Assembly: GCA_020205615.1 (NCBI GenBank)
Contig: CM035153.1
Location: 93,710,792-93,774,791 of the forward strand
Reading direction: 5' to 3'
DNA from: Panax quinquefolius
Taxonomy: Eukaryota > Streptophyta > Magnoliopsida > Apiales > Araliaceae
Length of the DNA stretch: 64,000 nt
Below are positions 22,612-35,110 of the stretch, piece by piece. Numbering within the stretch: the first letter of the stretch is position 1; each line of letters begins with the position of its first letter. The notes below the pieces were generated by a model, which was given only the letters and a program-made list of their open reading frames with translations, searched no databases and was not told the DNA's origin. The position numbers were made by a program, and so were the translations under genes.

Positions 22612-24800
22612 TAAAGCCAATCGTCATGGTATCTCATACTCTTCTTCTCTAAGTGACGATTATCCTGCTTTATTGGATAAGCTTTAGTTAATGGATATGT
22701 AATGTTGTTCATGAGAGTCCACTATCTCTATAGTGATTTCCCATCTTTCAATGATTCTAATAATCAAATGAAAGTGCCACAACACATGTTTAGATCCAAG
22801 ATGAGACTTAGGAACTGTTCTAGTTACAGAATGAACTTTTAATCCAAACAATCAACTTGTAGCTTCATTTATAGCTATATACTTTGTCTTTATCACTAAA
22901 CCAACAACTCTTTTTCTCGTTTGGAACCTTTCCATTCAACGCACTTTATTCAAGATAACGCTTTACCTTAAAGTGGATTTTACATTATCTTGGTGCATCT
23001 CGAAAAACTTGAGTCTGTTAAGCCCTCTAGTTTTAATTTAGACCCACCATGAATATGATCACATCCTTAATACCGGTTAAACACTTTAAGATGTTTTTCA
23101 CTGACTCATAGTGAACTTCTCCAGAATATGACTGATCAACATCAGGTCTCGTATATTTCATTGCATACATGATAGTTACTCATGTGATCTCTCTTTTATG
23201 GAGTCTGTGGGGACTATTACGAGAGATACACTCCATAGCTCATCAACATGAGACATCTCTTGGAGTTTGCCATGCTAAACGACTTTAGCATCAAATGAAT
23301 ATACGTTCCTTGGGTTAAGTCGAGCATCCTTTTAAATCTATCTATATAGATTTATATCCCCAATTAAGATACTCTTCCAAATCATTCATGGAGGAATGTT
23401 TAGACAACTTTATCTTTTCTGATTGTAGCATTGATAAGTTATTCCTCATCCGTAGTATATCAACATATAGTACTAGGAATGTCACGATGCTCCCAACGAC
23501 CTTTTCCCTTTTGTACACACTAGAAGTCTTACCTCATCGAATGTAACTTTCGGATCATCATCTTCTATGATGTGTACCTCATCATCATCATCCATGATGA
23601 ATCCATACCTCCTAGGTATCTTTGGTACTATTCCGATTTGATTCGGTTGTGGTACAATAGGTCATCTACGAGTTCCTCTTATTTGACTTATAGTGTTTTT
23701 TGTGGTTCTTGAACTCTTCAAGATCTATTATCCTCCACTAGCCCTTTCAATGATAAACGCATTTATCTTAGAAGGCGCGTGTTCGCAACAAACACCTTTT
23801 GCTAAGCGGGATTATAGAACATATACCCTAAACTTACTTTAGGATGTCCCACAAATCGACACTTGTCAAATCTTGTCCCAAGCTTATCCTTTGAAACCTT
23901 TTCACATAAGTTGGACAACCCTTATCTAACATACTTAAGATTAATAATCCTCCTATCCATAACTTTTATGGAGTCTTGGGGTGGATTTTGAGGTTACCTT
24001 TTCGTAGATATGTCGACCATTTCTAGGACATTATCCCGAAGGATACTAGAATGTCGGTAAAATCATTATGGACCGCACCATGTCCAACAAGGTACGATTT
24101 TCCTTTTCGGATACATCAATCAATTATTGCATATCGAGGCGTCCATTGTGAAAACCATTTGAAATGATCTAGAGACTTATTGCACAAGTATTTATTCCTT
24201 GATCTAATCAAAGAATCTTAATACTTTGCCAATTTGTTTCACTTAATTCTTCTTTGAACCTTTCAAATAATTCACACTTGTATTTCAACAAATACACACA
24301 TTCAACTCTTTGAATGATCATCTCCTTTTCTTATACTAGTTTGTTCAATTTGCAAAATTATTTTTCACGTAAGTCAGTATACAAAATTTATTAAGTAATA
24401 TTCGATTCTATACAAAACATTATTATTATAAATAGAACAACGATTGTTCTTAATTATAATACCAAAGATTTCATTGTCCAACAATAAAATGGAAATAATA
24501 TTTTAACAAGAACCTGGAATACAATAACAACTTATTGACTTAATAGATTTGCTGTAAGCGATGCTAAACTATAAGTTTCTATGGCTAATCAACAACCTTT
24601 ACTTCATTTTCCACACATAGGATTACTTATATTTGTTTAGCTTTCTACTTACGCTTGGTCCTTCATAAATCTATATTTATGATAACCAAAGTCGGTATCC
24701 AATACCCAAGTAGAACCTTGACTTAAAGAAAAAATTTATTCAATCATGAACAAAAACTGTATTGTAACAGAAACTTCACTAAGCTTCTTTGGTTAGCCTC
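22612..24800 (-). pseudogene. Cop-3 pol relic (protease, integrase, RNase H; RT mostly lost)
   Basis: Three-frame reading of the minus strand recovers fragments in copia order. A protease start WVLDTD lies near 24700. Integrase and post-integrase pieces follow (PSKINAFIIE near 23750; RRYGFIMDDDDEVHIIEDDD near 23600). RNase H pieces come next (LEKFTMSQ region near 23100; KTKYIAINEAT near 22870; SKHVLWHFHLIIRIIE near 22780) and the C-terminal MRYHDDWL-like end at about 22625. The usual RT core between about 23500 and 23350 is absent. Stops and shifts occur every few tens of codons. No product is possible. Confidence 0.8.
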
Positions 24801-25530
24801 TGCAAGACGCTTCTCATGAGTTTCTTTTCGATGTCGGGGCTTATTGTAGTGGAAGCAAACTCCTTTGCTATCCGTGACGATTTTGTTCTTATTATCCTTT
24901 GTTTATGCCTTTCTATTTACCTTCTTTGAATCTTTCTTCTTTTCAGAAGATCCTTTGGCCCCTACCGATGAGACATGGTCTTTCTTGGTTGGAAAGTGAC
25001 TCTCATCATTTTTCAATATGTTAAGCAAATCGAGTGGTGATATCTAGCTTGTTTATATGAAAATTCACAACAATTAATGAAAGGAGTCCGGAGTGAGTGC
25101 AAGATCAAATCTTGGCTCAACTCTCCATCCATGACAAAACTAGTTGTCTAATTGATCAATCAAATTGATTATGTTAAGAACTTTTAAATGCATCTTATAG
25201 TGCCATTGGCCATTCTAGATCGGAAGAGCTCCTTAGATGTCGATATCTATCGGTCCTACTTTCCTCACCATCAACTACTTGATGTGCGGGATTATAGTAG
25301 GAGCATCCATAGTTTCATCTTGTGACTTTGAAGCTCGTTACTCGTGGATGCGAGCATGATGCGTTGAGCCAATCAGCATCATCTTGCCACTTTCTAAAAG
25401 TAGCAATCTCTTCCTCAGAGGCATTGTCTGCAACCATTGTAGGGATAGGCGTATTAAGGACATAAGATAGCTTTTCAGCTATGAGAACTATTCTCAAATT
25501 CCTTAACCAATCTGTTTAATTCGGTTTGAT
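24801..25530 (-). pseudogene. Cop-3 gag relic
   Basis: The open piece at 25315-25497 reads MRIVLIAEKLSYVLNTPIP then ADNASEEEIATFRKWQDDAD, the well-conserved N-terminal part of a copia-type gag in which the usual next words are lost. Near 24818-24868 a degenerate zinc knuckle reads CFHYNKPRHRKETH, with the second Cys and last Cys replaced. The sequence between is shortened and full of stops. Confidence 0.8.
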
Positions 25531-25539
25531 TAATTTAGC

Positions 25540-28036
25540 ATTTAATATGCTTGTGATGATAGTAATTTTAGACATTGTAAAATTTTGTAAATGAATTTGT
25601 AATTAACAACATTTTAACATACATTCTTTTATTAATTACCAAAATAAATTAGGTCTTGTTTTAAATTGGTATCTCCCACTATTTTCTTCAAACTATATTA
25701 CCCTCACTTATATAGTTAAAGAAAATCTAATTAAAGATTTGCTAGTGAGAATAAGGATCCCATTTCAAATGTATATAGCCTTGTGGTGACCAAACAAACT
25801 ATATATAAATAAATAGGTAGACAACTTTTGTCAATTACATCAACTATGCAACTCCTTGTATTTTGCCTCTTAGATTATTTTGATCAGTGGTGGCACATCC
25901 AGAATCAAAATTATCCAAGTTAAGTCCGACCTAGCACTCCATATATTCAAAAAGAAAAATATCATCCTTGTGGTGACACAACAAAACAATATTGTTCAAT
26001 TTTCTTTATAAGCATCAAATGTGATAAATTAACATCTTAAATACTTAATACTTGCCTTGTGGTGACACAACAAACTCATATTAAATATTTAATACTCTAT
26101 TAATTTTATCATGCTAGAAAATGACGTTCGATATTCCAAATATCTTTGAGCGCTTAGGACTTAATATAAAAATTGAGGGGTTTGTTATTAATTTGTCTCA
26201 TCTTGTTTAGCGCGCATGTACATATATATATAAAATACGCGTCATATTAATGAACATGCGAAGCATGTTTGCATAATATATAATATATATATAGTATAAG
26301 CATGCACATATAGAATACTATATTCTACCCGGATTGATTATGAACTTTTATTCTAGTTTGGTTCACTAGAGCCACCAAGTGAACCAAAAGGTCAAACTCC
26401 CCAAGTGCAAGAAATAATATTTAAATATAACTATTACATTTAAACAGGAGCTCCATTACAAATCTAGGTCTTCAAGCGCTCCTTGCTCCTTGATCTCTAA
26501 TTTTTCAAAATTAATTCTAAATATTCCTATTACGTAACTATTTTAAAATTAAATAGAAACCTTGATCGTGATCGAGGGAAGTACATAGGAGAGAGATAGA
26601 ATTTACATTAAGAAAAATTAGAGAAGACGAAGTACGTGAGACCCCATTTAATAAAACCCATACATTCACGCATCCAACTAAAATAAAATCCAATCATATT
26701 GGTTGATAGTCCATAATCAATCCCATTTATTATCATACACATCACCATATGCATCAATAAATAACATTCATCTCATGAATAATAAACATTTAATATATAT
26801 ATTGATATCATTTAATGGGCAAATTTAGTTAGTATAAAATCTAATTTTGAATTAAAATAAACTCCTTTATTTAAATCCAAATTTAAATCAAAATAAAACT
26901 ATTTTATTTTAATTTATCCTATTTTGAATAAAATAAACTATTTTATTTTAATCAAAATCTTTAATCAAAATAAACTCTTTTATTTTAATTAATTATGGAA
27001 TCCAATTCCATATATAAAAATCTTTAATTAAAATAAACTCTTTTATTTTAATTAATTATGGAATCCAATTCCATGTAAAAAAAAAAATATTAAAGGAAAC
27101 ACGGATATTCTTTCCTATTCACAAATAAACTCCTTTATTTTTGAATAATATGAAATCTTATTCCATATTTAAATAAACTCTTTTATTTAAGGAAATTAGG
27201 ATTCTCTTTCCTATTCACAAATAAACTCTTTTATTTTGAATAATATGAAATCTTATTTCATATCTAAACAAACTCCTTTATTTAAGGAAAGATGGATTTA
27301 CTTCCCTATTCACAAATAAACTCCTTTATTTTAGGAAAAATAAAATCCAATTTCAACTCCAATTAGTTATTATGAATCCAATTCCAACTCTAATTAGTTA
27401 GCATGAAATTCTAATTTTAAAATTAAAATAAATCTTTTATTTTAATATTAAAATAAACCTTTTATTTTAAGATTAAAATAAACCTTTTATTTTAATTATA
27501 AAATTATTAAAATTAAAATAAACTTTTATTTTAAAATTAAAATAAACTTTTATTTTAATTATATAATAATTAAGAATATATATATAACTATTATATATAT
27601 ATCATATCCTGTTTTGGTGCATGGCCTTTAAAAAAATGTCAGATACTTGATTCATATGGATTTCAAATGCGGTTATAAATAACAATCATTGGCCAATCAT
27701 TAACTTATGATTTCCGAGATATTAATTAAAAACATGGTCATGATTACTTTAATCATTTCATGCTAATGATTACTATAATCATTACAACCTAATGATTATT
27801 GTAATCATTAAGAATTTTATTTTTGATTTCCGTGCATTCTCTATTAATAAAACCTCATTATTTGCCCTCTTTTTTTTCCGTGAATCACAAATAAAAAAAA
27901 AATAATCGATCAAATGGTTATTATTATTATTATTTTTTTTTTTTACAATAAAATTATGCCCAATTAAATTGTTCTAAACACATATCAATCTACATATCAA
28001 ATTAAATTAAAACAATTAATAATTAGCATAAAGGTT
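25540..28036 (-). other. Cop-3 5' leader, repeat-rich, non-coding
   Basis: About 2.5 kb between the primer site and gag with no ORF. Three copies of CCTTGTGGTGAC(A)CAAC lie between 25782 and 26070. From about 26850 to 27560 there are short tandem repeats built on AAATAAACTCTTTTATTT, including a duplicated unit of about 64 bp (26950-27080) and a unit of about 98 bp repeated 2-3 times (27085-27340), then six short AAATTAAAATAAAC-type copies. Near 27585 there is an AT-rich palindrome. Confidence 0.75.
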
Positions 28037-28049
28037 TGGCTCGATGCCA
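28037..28049 (-). other. Cop-3 primer binding site
   Basis: Minus-strand TGGCATCGAGCCA beside the 5' LTR resembles the initiator tRNA-Met site TGGTATCAGAGCC with two or three changes. Confidence 0.65.
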
Positions 28050-28050
28050 C

Positions 28051-29918
28051 CGTTAGGTTTGTAATATTCATGGGCCTTGATCAAATTGCATAAAAAGTGC
28101 TTGAGCGTGGAAAAATCGAGTTTAAAATTTTACAAACCATATACCCGGATCACCCTTTATGCACAATTATTAATTAAACGAAAAGATAAAGAATAAATCA
28201 TACCCTTGAAGATCGAGCTTCCTCGGTACAAGTTCACCTCCAATCCTTTTCCGCGTTCAACTTGAATCCACCGGGTTTGGTTCCTTCCTTTGATCAACGT
28301 TAGCCACCCATGTGTTTGGCCTCTAGAGGTGATCCACCAAGGAAGAAGAAAATTCAAGAAGAAGGGTGGTTGGCTAAACCCTAGTTTTCTATCTCTATAG
28401 AAAGGGTGTACTCTCCCAACAATTGGAATTATTACGTTATGTTGAAAAAAGTCAACAACCCATCCCACCCATAATAAGACTCCTCTTATTTATAGATGTG
28501 GGCAACCCACCTTAACAATTAAGGAATTGGGTTTTAATTAATTAATTCTTTTAATTAATTAAGCTCCCTAATCTTATTAAGGATAATTAATTAAACTCCT
28601 TTAACTAATTTTCCTTCCTAATCCAATTAGGAATAAATGAGAGTACTTATATTAAATTAATTCCTAAACTCTTTTAGAAATTAAAATAATAATAATTGTA
28701 ATAATATTAATAAGACTCCTCTTATTAATTTATATTTAATATTTCTAAAATATTAAATAATAAATATTAAGCTATATAATTTATTCTATCACCATAGATT
28801 AAATTAAATATACATAAAATATTATTACGATTATGCCATTTACTTCTTAAATAATTATTCTTCCTTTTATGGTGTGACCCTTTAGGTTCTCCATATTAAA
28901 CCTTGTGAATAAATCAATTAGAACAATTCTAATCTTATTTAAATAAATAAATTAAACAATTAATTTATTTAAATAATATTTATTCTACAATAGGGATAAG
29001 CCTCCTAGCGATCAACGACTTTCCGGATAATATAGATTTCAACATTAATCATTAAAGAACCTTTGAGTAAATAGTTCTGATAATTCAATCCTTCCACCAT
29101 ACAATGTCCCAATTAAATATAAGACATGGAATTCTTCACAAGTCTTATTTTATTTAATTATATGTATTTCGACTCTTAAATGCACAACTCAAATAATGCA
29201 AATTAGAAACTCCTTTCTAATTTCATTACGCCTTAACCAAGGACTCTTTGGGTTGTCATTTATCGAATCACATAGGACATTTCTCTTCTTTTATTAGAAG
29301 TGGTAGATTCTTTATTGATCATACATTATCTCCATGTACAACTTATTATACCCAAGAATACCCTTTGATATACCCTAAGGGTCTTAAGGAATAAGTCAAA
29401 GTAAAACTCATCATACACAAGATACTATGATGATCTCAAGTCCAAGGATTACTTGTACTATTATCACTCTGAGAATTCCTATTGAAAGCAAATAAAACTC
29501 CATTAGGTATTCCTTAGCGAGCCACGTTCAGTGAACTTATTCTCTAATAAACACCTACATACTTGCTTTAGTGTCTCCACACAAATGATCATGAGATCAA
29601 TCATCCTCATCCAATGAGCAAGCAACGTATGTACCAATCTATCCGGATTCACTAATCCCCAATTTAGTAATCCAATGATTGGGAACTATTTTAGTTTTTA
29701 AGCTTTCTAAGAATTTAGATCTCATTAGAATGATCATCATCATTATTCTAAAAGCATTGCTTAAAACTATGGGTTTATCACATATTATAAAACAAAGATC
29801 ATGTAGATAATTAAAAGCCTTTAATAAATTAATACTTTTTATTAATAAATGAATAAGATTGTTACAAAGTATATGCTTTATCATCAAACATGATTGGCTT
29901 GTGTGCATACTACTTTCA
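28051..29918 (-). repeat. Cop-3 5' LTR (about 1868 bp)
   Basis: Near-identical partner of 20723-22596. Minus-strand TATA box at 28486-28495. Roughly 35-40 small differences from the other LTR by eye, most of them 1-3 base indels. The 103-codon ORF on the minus strand at 28157-28468 is not recognised and is broken in the other LTR. Confidence 0.92.
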
Positions 29919-31034
29919 ATACCATCTGGTTCGGATGGATTTGTTATATACAGTGATGCTTCAGGCAAAGGGTTAGGATGTGTTCTCATGCAACATGGGA
30001 AAGTCATAGCCCATGCCTCGCGACAACTCAAAGAATATGAGAGGAATTATCCTACTCATGATCTGGAGTTGGCAGCAGTTGTATTCGCATTGAAAATTTG
30101 GAGACACTACTTGTATGGGGAGAAAGTGGAGATTTATACAGACCATAAAAGCCTCAAATATTTCTTCACCCAAAAAGAACTCAACATGCGGCAACGACGT
30201 TGGCTTGAGCTGTTGAAAGATTAAGATCACACTATTCAATACCATCCTGGAAAAGCGAACGTAGTAGCTGACGCATTGAGTAGAAGATCATATGCGAGTA
30301 CGAGTGCGATATTGTCAACGCAAAGGCCCATTTTTTATGACTTGCAAAGGATGGAGATAGAATTAAAGACTCCAAGGACCCACGTGATGATGGCAAATAT
30401 ACAAGTAGAACCGACTTTAATCGATATAGTTAAAATTGCTCAAGTTACGGACCTGGGGCTGATGCATATAAAGAAGAAAGTGCAAGAAGGTGCTATTCCA
30501 GAAGCAAGAATCGATGAAGAAGGAATACTTCGATTCAACTCTAGACTTTGTGTTCCTAACGATTCTGACTTGATGCATAGAATCATGATGGAGGCACACA
30601 ACACCCCGTTTGCAATCCATCCTAGGAGTACCAAAATGTATCATGATATTCGACATACATTTTGGTGGAACAATATAAAGAGAGAGATCGCAGAGTTTAT
30701 TTCGAGGTGTTTAACTTGTCAACGTGTAAAGGCAGAGCATCAAGTGCCAAAAGGTCCATTGCAACCACTTGAGATTCCGAAATGGAAGTGGGAACACATT
30801 ACCATGGATTTCGTTATGCGTCTTCCCAATGTTTCTCAAGGTATAGATGCGATTTGGGTTATTATTGATAGATTAACCAAGTCTGCTCATTTCTTGCCTA
30901 TACGTGAGACTCATTCCCTTGAACATCTTGCTCGTATGTACTTGAATGAGATTATGAGATTGCATAGCATGCCAGTATCCATTGTTTCGGATCATGACCC
31001 AAGATTCACTTCACGATTTTGGGTTAGCTTGTAG
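29919..31034 (+). pseudogene. Tek-1 RNase H and integrase N-terminal/core part
   Basis: The Tek-1 pol frame resumes after Cop-3. RNase [19 protein letters not shown] (first Asp), [16 protein letters not shown] (Glu), [16 protein letters not shown] (Asp). A TAA at 30222-30224 follows ELLKD. Integrase then reads ADALSRRS, an HHCC zinc-binding region (HNTPFAIHPRSTKMYHDIRH, CLTCQRVK) and core Asp residues in TMDFVMRLP and VSDHDPRFTSRFW. A TAG at 31032-31034 ends the stretch. Two point stops in an otherwise open frame. The right copy of the Cop-3 target duplication is its first five bases. Confidence 0.93.
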
Positions 31035-31883
31035 AAGGCTATGGGCACGGATTTACGATTCAGTTTGGCATACCATCCTCAAATGGACGGACAATCAGAG
31101 AAGACTATTCAAATCCATGAAGATCTATTAAGACTCTGTGTCCTAGATTTCAAAGGAAGTTGGGATAAGTACTTGCCACTGGTGGAATTCTCCTACAACA
31201 ACAGTTATCAAGCAAGTATAGGCATGGCTCCATTCGAGGCATTGTATGGACGAAAGTGTCGTTCTCCCGTATGCTGGGACGAGGTGGGAGAAGCAACGTT
31301 GTTGGGACCAGAATTAGTACGCGTGACTACAGAAAAGATCCAAATGATTCGACAACGTATTCAAACCTCACAAGATCGACAAAAGAGTTATGCTGATCTT
31401 CATCGAAAGGACGTGGAATTTAATATTGGAGATCATGTACTCTTACGTATTGCTCCATGGAAGGGAGTTACAAGATTTGGGAAGAGAGGAAAGCTCAATC
31501 CACGATTTGTTGGTCCATTTGAGATTCTTGACCGAATAGGAAATGTGGCATATAGACTCGCATTACCTCTAAGCATGTCTCATGTTCATAATGTTTTTCA
31601 CATATGTATGCTTCGTAAATATGTGAAAGACCCAAACCATATTATTGAGTTAGAATCAGACGAGTTAGCCGAAGATTTAACGTACGAGGAGGTACCTGTT
31701 AAGATCTTGGATAGGAAAGAGCATGTCCTACGCACCAAGGTTATACCACAAGTTAAAGTTTTGTGGAGGAACCATGCTATTAAGGAAATGACCTGGGAGT
31801 TGGAATCGGAAATGAAAGCAAGGTACCCTCACCTGTTCGAAACTCCAGGTACGTACGTCAATTTCGAGGATGAAATTTTATAA
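31035..31883 (+). pseudogene. Tek-1 integrase C-terminal part and chromodomain
   Basis: A 280-codon open stretch in the same pol frame. It has the catalytic Glu of the integrase in GQSEKTIQIHEDLLR, then LVEFSYNNSYQASIGMAPFE, YGRKCRSPVCW, the GPF/Y region KLNPRFVGPFEILDRIGNVA, and a terminal chromodomain with EEVPVKILDRKE, KVLWRNHAIKEMTWELE and RYPHLFE. In family members the chromodomain steers insertion to heterochromatin. It ends at a stop just before the polypurine tract, the usual place. Confidence 0.93.
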
Positions 31884-31894
31884 GGAGGGGAGGT
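31882..31894 (+). other. Tek-1 polypurine tract
   Basis: AAGGAGGGGAGGT directly precedes the 3' LTR start TGTAAGACC. Confidence 0.9.
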
Positions 31895-34412
31895 TGTAAG
31901 ACCCCAACTTATTATAAATAAAATTAAATTTTCTCTATTCATTATTCTAAATTAATAAGGTGTTAATTTGATATAATACTTTGATTATGGGTGAAATGTG
32001 CAATTTTACAAAATAAGCAAGTGGTTATAAAATATTCATTATTGTCGGGGAATATTCGTTTGGTCGTAGAATATTCTTTTTGTCAGGAATATTCGTACGA
32101 CAGCGCAGTCAATTATGGGCCCCATAACAGAATAACCATCGGATGAAGAAAATGACAAAGTTTGAGTTTTATAAATAACGGCGTAATTGTTATCGTTAAC
32201 ACTGTTGGAATACATTGGTTAAAATACGATGTCTGGCGTGGTTGCACAAAGAAGCACACCAGTATTACACAATATTGTTGAATTATTAATTAAATGCGTA
32301 AGAAGGCACTACTCAATAATTGTTACAATGAGTTACTATTCAATATTTTATTTTATTGATTCAATAATTGTCTGCGTTGATATTTTATATTATTGTTGTT
32401 TCAATAATTATCAACCGCATGATATTTCCCATTATCGATCAATAATTCATATTATTTGAATAATATTATTAGATAGCATTATTGGCAATGTCTAGAAAGT
32501 TCTGTAAAGGAGAGGTTTGGTCACCTAATTGTGCACCAGTAAAGAGAAATCCTTATCGGAAAGCCCCCTCTTTCCAGGGAACGGCCTGGTTGTCATAATT
32601 GTGATTCTGTAATATTATTTATGAATAATTAATTATTGATTTATATGATAAGGAAATATTTATTTGATGTGGATATAAATGATGGATTTATTTATTTTAT
32701 GTGGTTATAATTGAAGGGATTAATGTTGAGGTGTTTTATCAGTATTTTTGTCAGAATAGAGGTATTAAAAATCAAATCAATATTTTTTACGATATATTAA
32801 TGTGAGTTATAATTTTTAATCCGAATAGTTGGATTGTTGTGATTTTTAGATATGTTATAAATATATAAGTTGAGTATATGTCCACAAATTTTGAACCGTT
32901 AAAAATGAACGAATGATTTGTTATGAATTTTAAGAGGTGACTGATTCGGAAATTAGGTTTATAAATAATTTTGGTAGAAAATTCTAGAATTGAGTGGGCC
33001 CCACTTGTGGTTGGTGAAGAAATGTGCTGAATTTTATTTCAAATATGGTGGGTGGCAATAGTAGCGAGTAAAAGCCATCGTGTAGCAGTCAAGTCCGCTT
33101 TGCCTGCTAACATTTTCTATAAATAGAGAGCTAAGTTAGAATTGAAAATCACACCGTAAACATAAGCTTTCTCTTCTCTCTCTATATTATCGAGCGTATT
33201 TTGTGAGTATTTAGATACTTTGAGAGTTTCGTTGATCTGAAAGTTTCATTCAGCATCACTTCCGACCTTTCATTCTGAAGTACTGTTTCTTTGAGGTAAG
33301 GGATGTTATTTTCTTCTTAAATGATATTATTTTCTTCTATATCATTATGCTAAAATATTGGTGAACTTTTTAATTAAATTTGGAACTTTTTGTGTCGGGG
33401 TTACTATTCATGTATACGGCACTATTCACAGATACTGATACTATTCACTTAATCTGACACTATTCAATTAGAAAATAAAATTTTCTTCTTTTTGTCCAAG
33501 ATGTCTATTATGGTTACTATCTTTGATTGTATCCATATTTTGATCTTTATTTTTGAATTTTGCTTCACAATTGGTTATTATGAAGTATTATTGATCTTGG
33601 ATAAACTGTTATACGAATCTCTAATATTTGTCCTTCTGTCTCACTGGATTCATTTTTTTTAAAATATTTTTCATCATCCTCAGTCTTAAATGATGATATT
33701 ATTGAATATCTTTGGCCCGTAGTGCAAAGATGAACAGGTGTTGAGATGAACATGACCGACTGGTGATATAAATGAATATCTTTGGCCTGTAGTGCAAAGA
33801 TGAATGATTAATTGATGAATATCTTTGGCCTGTAGTGCAAAGATGAATATTTGATTAAAGATGTATATTGATTGATATTACAGGGATAAAATATTGATGA
33901 TGGACTTTTAAATCTTAGAAGATAGTAGAATTCATTCTCTACGTGACTCTTCTAATGGATTGTTGTTTCTGCTGCATTTGTTGATCTAAAACTTGTTGTC
34001 TATTATATTCTATCAGATTTTTTCCTTGTTGAAGACTAATGAAAATTTGTTGTATATTATCTTAGTCATAATATTCTTTACTGGACTAGTTGAGCTCACC
34101 CTTTTCCTTTTTGTTCCATTTTTCTTCTCACGAGGTGAGAACATAGCAAGATCGAGTCGGGGTATGGAGTAATGGTTCTAGAAAGATGTTTAAGCAGTCC
34201 TCACTATTTCTATAAAATAGTGTATGAATAATTATAATGAGGACTTATTTTAGTGTTGATATTGTCTAGAAGACAATATTTGTATTTAAACTCAGAGTAT
34301 GTGTTGTCGTATTTTGCACAACAATTGTATTATTGAAGTTATAGTTTGCTTTCTATACCATGTATTTGGCGACTCAGAATGGGTGTTGTATACCTATTTT
34401 GGGGGCGTCACA
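31895..34412 (+). repeat. Tek-1 3' LTR (2518 bp)
   Basis: Partner of 15399-17855. TATA box at 33117-33126. Donor-like GAG/GTAAGG with intron start 33296, but the acceptor CAG is changed to CACGAG at about 34128-34134. Three GTAGTGCAAAGATG motifs at about 33715-33845. It carries two extra ACTATTCAC-type copies (about 33420-33470) compared with the 5' LTR. Confidence 0.95.
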
Positions 34413-35110
34413 AAGAATCTTTTCAGCATATGTGGATTGATGAACAAAAATTCCAGATGCTAAATGCTCAACTTGTGTTCCCAAACAGAATTTTGTCTTT
34501 CTAAGATCTTTTATTTCAAATTTATCTTTTAAATAAGTAGCAGTTCTACAAGATTCAAATCATCCACATATACAACAATAATGGAAAATTCACTTTGTGA
34601 TTTCTTAATAAAAACACATGAACATACTTGATCATTTATATATCCATCTTTTATTAAATAATCACTAAGTCGATTATACCACATACGACCAGACTGTTTC
34701 AACCAATACAATGAGCGTTGTAACTTGATTGAATATATGTGACGAGGCTTTTGTGATTCAGCCATTTTCAATCCTTTAGGGATTCTCATGTAAATCTCAC
34801 TGTCAAGTGAGCCATATAGGTATGCAGTTACAACATCCATTAGACGTGTTTCCAAACCTTTCATGGTTGCCATACCTATCAGAAAGCGAAAAGTAACTCC
34901 ATCCATTACTGGAGAATATGTATCCTGATAATCAATACCAAGTTTTTGTGAAAACCCTTGAGCTATAAGTCGGGCTTTGTATCTCACAATTTTATTTTTC
35001 TCATTTCTCTTTCATACAAATACCCATTTATTTCCACTCGGGATTACACCCAGCGGTGTTTGGACTACTGGTCCAAATACTTCTCTTTTCAATAGAGATT
35101 GTAGCTCAGT
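34413..35110 (-). pseudogene. Cop-2 reverse transcriptase (main part), disrupted
   Basis: The open stretch 34529-34987 reads KARLIAQGFSQKLGIDYQDT, YSPVMDGVTFRFLIGMA, LMDVVTAYLYGSLDSEIYM, IPKGLK, SLYWLKQSGRMWYNRL, and the catalytic YVDDLNL, i.e. the copia RT core. The region 34413-34528 continues in another frame (STYAEKIL) up to the Tek-1 insertion, after which the frame resumes at 15398. Upstream to 35110 the N-terminal RT entry is readable with a stop (TAA near 35112). GVTFRFLI replaces the usual more polar motif. Confidence 0.9.

Larger units (their letters stand above)
20723..29918 (-). mobile_element. Cop-3: Ty1/copia retrotransposon nested in Tek-1
   Basis: Direct LTRs of about 1.87 kb lie at 20723-22596 and 28051-29918. 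The flanks ATACA (20718-20722) and ATACC (29919-29923) are a 5-bp duplication with one change, inside the Tek-1 pol gene at the RT/RNase H joint. On the minus strand it has a primer site beside the right LTR, a 2.4-kb repeat-rich leader, decayed gag, protease, integrase and RNase H, and a polypurine tract beside the left LTR. Most of RT is deleted. The LTRs are close to identical by eye apart from small indels, while the coding part is heavily decayed, so the copy was probably already defective when it inserted. Confidence 0.93.
15399..34412 (+). mobile_element. Tek-1: Ty3/gypsy chromovirus (Del/Tekay type), interrupted by Cop-3
   Basis: LTRs at 15399-17855 and 31895-34412 share TGTAAGACC and GTCACA ends. 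The flanks are GAGAA (15394-15398) and AAGAA (34413-34417), a 5-bp duplication with one change, inside the Cop-2 RT gene. Order on the plus strand: primer site, gag with zinc knuckles, protease, RT, [Cop-3 at 20723-29918], RNase H, integrase, chromodomain, polypurine tract. About 9.8 kb without Cop-3. The long LTRs and the integrase C-terminal chromodomain point to the Del/Tekay lineage. Several single stop codons make it non-autonomous. Confidence 0.95.

Noticed and set aside
19573..31883. Integrated plant pararetrovirus
   Set aside because: The RT/RNase H is followed by an integrase and chromodomain and bounded by LTRs with target duplications. This is a Ty3/gypsy chromovirus, not a caulimovirid. 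No movement or coat protein was seen.
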